Under the pieces are notes generated by a model. The model did not search any database, was not told the origin of the DNA, and saw only the letters and a list, made by a program, of their open reading frames with translations. A DNA stretch of 30,009 nt from Candidatus Fredericiella danica (GTDB taxonomy: Bacteria; Chloroflexota; Anaerolineae; Caldilineales; Caldilineaceae). This document shows positions 25,775-30,009 of the stretch, piece after piece. The translations under genes and the position numbers were made by a program. Location: NCBI GenBank assembly GCA_016713335.1, contig JADJPH010000074.1, forward strand, positions 1 to 30,009. Reading direction: 5' to 3'. Position 1 is the stretch's first letter. Each line of letters opens with the position of its first letter.

Positions 25775-26861
25775 TTACAAACTATTCTCCCTGTCTCCCC
25801 GTCTCCCTGTCTCCCTGTCTCTTTGTCTTTTTGTCTCTTTGTCTCCCTGTCTCACCCCCGCGCCCATAAACTCCTCCACCTCCGCTCGCCTTGGCATCGC
25901 TGCGGAGCAGCCGTGGCACGTGACGACCAGCGCACCGCAGGCGTTGCCCATGCGGAGGCTCTGCGTCCAATCCCACCCCCAGCCGGCCATAGATCAGCCC
26001 TGCGGCAAAGGCATCGCCCTGCCCCTACGGTGTTGAGGACCTCCACCGGAAAACCGGGTACCTCAGCGGCGCCGCCTCCCGCACCAGCAGACTGGCCCCG
26101 CGGCCGCCGCGCTTGACGACCAGCGCCGTGACGGCACTGCTGTTTGCTTCCAGCAACCTCCCCACGAGTAGGGCGAGTTCGTCGCGCTCGGCGGGGCCGA
26201 GCCGGCCGCCGGCAAAGACGAGCGCTGGGTCGGCCGCCAGCCCCGCGTAGAATTCTCCTCCGTGCCAATGAGAACCTGCGTGAAGGGCAGCAACGCCCGC
26301 AGGTTGACGGCGAAGGCGCCCTGCTGCGCCCACTGATCGGGGCGCAGATCGAGATCCAGGAAAACCGTGGCGCCGGCGGTGTGGGCGCGCTCGGCGGCGT
26401 AGAGGGTGGCGTCGCGGCAGGCGCCGCGGCTCAAGGCGGTGCCGGACAAGAGCAGCGCCCGGCTACGGTCAAGCGGCGCCTGCTTTATGTCATCGATGTT
26501 CATGTGTATATCGGCGGGGTCGTCACGGTAGAAGACCAGGGGAAACCGGTCCGGCGGCTCGACGCTGCCCCATGGCCAGCCCGGTGCGTTTGCCGCGCTT
26601 GCGCAGGATGAAGTCGGTGGTCACGCCTTCTCTGGCGAGGCGGTTCAGGATGAAGTCACCGACCAGGTCGTCGCCCACCGCGGTCAATGCGGCCACGCGC
26701 AGCCCGAGCCGGCTGCTGCCGATGGCGATGTTGGTGGGGCTGCCACCCACCGCCGCGGAAAACGCGCTGGCCTCGGCGAACGGCGCGCCGATGTCGAGCG
26801 AAAATAGATCCATGCCGCAGCGGCCGAGGGTGAGTAGGTCAAAAAGAGGTTGTGTGGTCAT
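25775..26861 (-). CDS. iolC: IolC-like PfkB-family kinase, 5-dehydro-2-deoxygluconokinase (several frameshifts)
   Basis: The start is ATG 26861, overlapping the upstream dehydrogenase stop as ATGA. The N-terminus (FDLLTLGRCGMDLFSLDIG, then VGGSPTNIAIGSSRLGL) and the RFPLVFYRDDPADIHMNIDDI segment, recovered by a frame change near 26540, match IolC rather than other ribokinases. Further breaks near 26270, 26060 and 26000 interrupt FLDLDLRPDQWA, TALVVKRGGRGASL and the NTVGAG catalytic loop. The C-terminal part (LRMGNACGALVVTCHGCSAAMP) is intact. The frame then runs into a purine-rich simple repeat, adding a Lys/Arg/Asp/Glu tail, so the real stop is uncertain. It would phosphorylate the product of IolB. 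Indels look like consensus errors. Confidence 0.8.
25788..25856. repeat. Polypyrimidine/polypurine simple repeat (GTCTCCC/GTCTCTTT)
   Basis: About nine short units of GTCTCCCT, GTCTCTTT and variants give a strand-asymmetric tract at the 3' end of the IolC-like gene. It resembles the short tandem repeats common in genomes of filamentous bacteria. Confidence 0.8.
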
Positions 26862-27969
26862 GCAACAATTTCCTCAGTCTCCACCCATCTTCGCTCCTCA
26901 TGGCTGAGGATCGCTGCATCCATGACGCGCTGGATGGTGGCGCCGGCGGCGAAATCGGGCCAGACCGGCTCCTGGTGGGCGATGGCGGTGACCCAGCGCC
27001 GCGCCATGGTATCCTGCGTGCGGAAGACATCGCGGTAGGTATTGTGGACCGTGTCCCGGCGGGCGCCAGCCCAGATAGCTTCCGGAATGGTGAGATCTTC
27101 GAAGGGAGCACCTCGCTTTGCACCCCGGATGAGCTGCTGGGCGTCCCAGTCGATGCGGCAGTGCAGGGCGCCATCGTCACCGTGGAAGTCCAGTTCGTGG
27201 AGCTGGCCGAAAGGTGTGGGTTCATAGGCCAGGGTCGAGGCATGAATCATCCCTTCGGCGCCACTAGCGAACAGGCATGAGCATGGCGTTGTCGTCGCCT
27301 TGTGGGTAGGGCTGACCGGCTGGGGTCACGGGTGCCCGTGTGACAAGCCGGCCGAGTTGGGCGCAAATCGCATCGATGGGTCCAAAAAACCAGGTCGCCA
27401 GAAAGAGAAAATGGGAGGCGATATCGCCGAGCGCGCCGGATCCTGCCAAATTGCTATCGAAGCGCCAATTGTAGCCACCGGCGAGACCGAAACCGGTGAA
27501 GTAGCGGAGGTTCAGGTGGTACGGTCGTCCGAGATAGCCCTCATCGATCAGTTGCTTCCAGATAACGGGCGGCCGGCATATAGTGATAGGTAAAGGGCGT
27601 CATCGTGATGGCGCCCTTTGCTGCAGCCAGTTCGGCCAGGGCTGCGGCCTCACGGTAGTTAAGCCCGATGGGTTTCTCACAGAGTACGTGCAGCCCTGCT
27701 TCGAGCGCGGCACAGGCGATTGGGAAATGCGTATGGTTGCGGGTGGCGATGATGACGGCATCGACGGCGCCACTATCGAGGAGCGATTGCCAATCCGGAT
27801 ACGTCGTTTCGACCTGCCAGCGTTGCGCCAGTTCAGGGGCGTCCCGACCGGCGATCGCGGTCACGCGTCCGTGCGGATGGTGTTGAAGCGCCGGCAGGTA
27901 CATACTGTCGACCCACCAACTGCTGCCGGCGATGCCGATGCGAATGGGAGAGGGTGGCGTAGAGTTCAT
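26858..27969 (-). CDS. Gfo/Idh/MocA-family dehydrogenase, inositol-cluster member (two or more frameshifts)
   Basis: The start is ATG 27969 (MNSTPPSPIRIGIAGSSWWV). The N-terminal Rossmann fold contains IGIAGSSWWVDS, RNHTHFPIA and HVLCEKPIGLNY with the conserved EKP. Slips near 27555 and 27268 split the rest; the recovered segments LIDEGYLGRPYHLNLRYFTG, SGALGDIASHFLFLATW and SGAEGMIHASTLAYEP form the family C-terminal domain, with Asp and His of GDIASH at the active site. The stop overlaps the IolC-like gene. By context it may be an inositol or related polyol dehydrogenase feeding the IolB/IolC steps. No iolD, iolE or iolA lies in the window. Confidence 0.82.
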
Positions 27970-27975
27970 GCCTAT

Positions 27976-28004
27976 ATTGTCGATATGGAGAGGGCGGTTG
28001 TCAA
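27976..28004 (-). promoter_or_regulatory. Putative promoter of the inositol cluster, possibly leaderless
   Basis: On the minus strand TTGACA (28004-27999) and GACAAT (27981-27976) are 17 bases apart. The -10 ends only six bases before the ATG at 27969 and no good ribosome site is visible, so the transcript may start at or next to the start codon. The -10 overlaps a near-palindrome (ATATTGTCGATAT) similar to the GntR operator. Confidence 0.45.
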
Positions 28005-28009
28005 CCACC

Positions 28010-28140
28010 AGGCCGGGGGGGGGAAGGTAAGGGGGGGGGGGGAGGAAGCCCCCGGGCCCGGGCCCCCCCCCCGGGGGGGACGGGCCGCTTTTTTTCCGGG
28101 CGGGGCCGGGGGGGGGGGAGGGGGGGGGGGCGGACACGGC
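28010..28140. repeat. Extreme poly-G/poly-C low-complexity tract
   Basis: Over about 130 bases the sequence is almost only long G runs and C runs, with one T8 tract. Such composition is rare in real bacterial DNA. It may be a low-quality consensus or a join between contigs. Confidence 0.75.
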
Positions 28141-28216
28141 AGTGCCGATGTCCCTACGGTTCGCCCTGGCCGGATTGAGGTGCATGCGTGAAGCGTATGC
28201 ATGATAAACTTGTCTG

Positions 28217-29191
28217 ATGATGAAGCTCGATCAACGCACCATCGCGCATTTACGGTTATGTAATCAGCAACTTGTCTCGTCGCATTGTGGCACGCCAGCG
28301 GAGGTTGTCGCCCGGCTGGGCGCCATGCAGGCGCAGGATTATGCTAATGCATTGTGGGCGGTTGGCGTGCGCCTACCTGGGTCGACCGTAACCCAGGTGG
28401 AACAGGCGCTCGCCGATCATTCGATCATCCGCACCTGGCCGATGCGCGGCACGCTGCATTTTGTCGCCACCGCCGATGTGCGCTGGATGCTCGAGCTGTT
28501 GGCTTCACGCAGTGTCGCTGCAAGTGCGGGCCGGCTCCGCCAGCTTGAGATTGATGAACCCACGTTGCGCCGCAGTGGCGAACTGTTGCGTGAGGAGTTG
28601 CAGGGCGGAAGGCAACGATCGCGACCAGCCCTGTTCAGTCTGCTTGATGCGGCCGGCATCAGCACGGCAGGCCAGCGTGGCTTTCATATTCTTGGCCATC
28701 ACGCCCAGACCGGGTTGGTATGTTTGGGCGTACAGGAAGGAAAGCAGCCCACCTTTGCGCTTCTCGCGGAATGGGCGCCTACGGCGAGTTCGCGCCGCGT
28801 GGGGAAGCATTGGCTGAGTTGGCGCGGCGTTACTTCACCGGGCACGGTCCGCGACGATAGAGGATTTGGCGCGCTGGGCGGGGATTACCCTGACCGATGC
28901 CCGCGCCGGTCTTGCCTATGATCGCCGATGAACTCACGTGCGGCGAGTTTGCAGGGATACATACTGGATGGCCGCCGCCGCGGTGGATGGCGGAGACGAC
29001 GAACTTCCGGTGCTGTTATTGCCCGGATTTGACGAATATTTGATTGGCTATCGCGATCGCAGCGCGTGAAGTCGAAAGCGGTTCGTGTGCAGATTCAACC
29101 GTTTGGTGTGCTGGGCGCAGCGCACCAAACGGCGGCCGCGCAGGCTGCGGAACAATACGGCCGCTTCCTTGACCGTCCGGTGTTGGGGTAA
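28217..29191 (+). pseudogene. Winged-helix AlkZ-like DNA-binding protein with internal deletion and frameshifts
   Basis: The N-terminal 200 residues match the winged-helix family that includes the DNA glycosylase AlkZ: LGAMQAQDYANALWAVGVRL (with the QxQ pair), then IIRTWPMRGTLHFVATADVRWML. Several slips follow; the recovered pieces are FAPRGEALAELARRYFTGHGP, ATIEDLARWAGITLTDARAG and DELPVLLLPGFDEYLIGYRD. After GYRDRSA the gene hits TGA, and the next segment (SKAVRVQIQPFGVLGAA through YGRFLDRPVLG, TAA 29189-29191) is the family C-terminus. The stretch of about 40 residues normally between them is missing. If intact elsewhere, it would bind damaged or crosslinked DNA. It lies ten bases before a transporter gene. 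Confidence 0.7.
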
Positions 29192-29201
29192 CTGAGGCAA
29201 A

Positions 29202-30009
29202 ATGCGACAATATTTACTCACGGTCCGAGCCTTTAGCCCGAGGCCTGCGCCGCTTTCTGCTGTCGTCTTCGCTGATGACAACGGTCGCGTTCGGTCTCTC
29301 CGCGGTGCTCAGAATCTGTACTTTTGCGGCTTGGTTTCGATGCCGTTTTATCGGTCTTGTCCTGGGTGCGGGTCAATTGGCCTGGGCAGTCGCGGCCTTG
29401 CCCGCGGGCATGGTCAGCAGCCGCATCGGGCTGCGCAACGGCTACATGCTTGGCCCTGCGCTGTTCGCGGTGGGCACCGCCCTGATGCTACTGGTCGAGA
29501 CGCAACCCGAGGCCATCTGGCCGGTCTGGCTCATCGGTAGCCAGGTCGTAGTGATGGTGGGGACTGCCTTTATTACGGTAAATGTTGCCCCGTATCTGAT
29601 GAGCGTGACCGGTGAAGAGGCGGCGGCTGCCCTTTGCAGTCTTTCAGGCGCGATTCCGGCTACCGCCTTCCTCGGCAGCGTGATGGCGGATTGTTACCCG
29701 TTTTTTCGCAGGAAGAGCCGGCGCCAGTCTGGAGGCGCCTGAACCCTATCGATTGGCGCTGTGGTTTGGTCCATTGCTGGCGCTACTTTCGATTTTGCCA
29801 CTATTGAAGCGGACCGGGCGCGTGTTGTGATCGAAGGCGCAGGGGAGCACAGGTCCACGCGCCTTTGCGCCTGTTGCTCATCTTTGGCGTGATCGTGTTT
29901 CTTGGTGCGGGTGAAGGCGCGTTAGCGGTTTCTCTCAATGTCTATCTTGATGCGGGACTGGCGATCCACTGGCGAGAGATTGAAGCGGTCATGGGGATCG
30001 CGCAATTGC
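29202..30009 (+). CDS. Major facilitator superfamily transporter, partial at right edge (several frameshifts)
   Basis: ATG 29202 with GAGG close upstream starts ten bases after the preceding gene. Hydrophobic segments recovered across frames include FLLSSSLMTTVAFGLSAVL, IGLVLGAGQLAWAVAALPAG followed by the loop-2-like motif RIGLRNGYML, ALFAVGTALMLLVE, VWLIGSQVVVMVGTAFITV, YRLALWFGPLLALLSILPLL and LRLLLIFGVIVFLGAGEGAL. The order and loop fit the first seven or so helices of a 12-helix MFS permease. At least three indels (near 29250, 29320-29340 and 29700-29740) break it, and another precedes HAPLRLLLIFGV. The substrate cannot be guessed. A DNA-repair-like neighbour hints at export of a toxic compound, but weakly. 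Confidence 0.7.

Noticed and set aside
1..30009. tRNA, rRNA or prophage genes
   Set aside because: I looked for cloverleaf-like stretches, rRNA-like conserved blocks and phage structural or integrase proteins and saw none.

Overview
The window looks like chromosomal DNA of a high-GC, free-living heterotroph. My best guess is a filamentous member of Chloroflexota (Anaerolineae/Caldilineae-like). This guess rests on gene content (paired heterodimeric ABC exporters, Dpp/Opp-type uptake operons, Gfo/Idh/MocA and inositol genes, paired DUF885 proteins) and on the dense interspersed short repeats; no rRNA or other marker is present to confirm it. The sequence carries many single-base indels, often at short homopolymers, in otherwise conserved genes. 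About a dozen genes are split this way, so much of the apparent pseudogenisation is probably consensus error. I report whole genes across the breaks.

Layout. 1-1052 (-): a visibly AT-richer membrane-anchored protein of unknown function with an in-frame TGA, running off the left edge. 1193-5192 (-): a three-gene signalling cassette of VWA protein, PP2C phosphatase and Ser/Thr kinase fused to membrane, coiled-coil and helix-hairpin-helix segments (YegL/YegK/YegI, or TerY-P triad, type). 5340-9443 (-): a MarR regulator followed by two ABC exporter half-transporters that look like a TM287/288-type heterodimer, with a clear promoter and operator. 9494-10447: mostly non-coding, with strong hairpins and a PIN-domain remnant. 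10448-12105 (+): a secreted beta-propeller (PD40/TolB-like) protein. 12106-12465: tandem repeats.

12466-21999 (-): one probable operon in the order GntR/FadR regulator, Gfo/Idh/MocA oxidoreductase, two DUF885 peptidase-like proteins, family-5 solute-binding lipoprotein, DppB and DppC permeases, and a D-2-hydroxyacid dehydrogenase. It reads as an uptake and processing locus for a peptide-like or modified amino-acid substrate; the transport ATPases are not in the window. 22100-23216: interspersed repeats surrounding an ORF-less group II intron (22521-23150) with a textbook domain V.

23217-27969 (-): an inositol-type catabolic cluster of Gfo/Idh/MocA dehydrogenase, IolC-like kinase, IolB isomerase and an alpha/beta-hydrolase, interrupted by a ten-copy array of about 60-bp repeats. 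28010-28140: an extreme poly-G/poly-C tract. 28217-30009 (+): an AlkZ-like winged-helix protein with an apparent internal deletion, then a major facilitator transporter that runs off the right edge.

The most notable items are the ORF-less group II intron, the HHH-kinase/PP2C/VWA cassette, the degenerate-site ABC exporter with its operator, the DUF885 pair in which one member has His where the catalytic Glu is expected, and the repeat families shared between distant loci.
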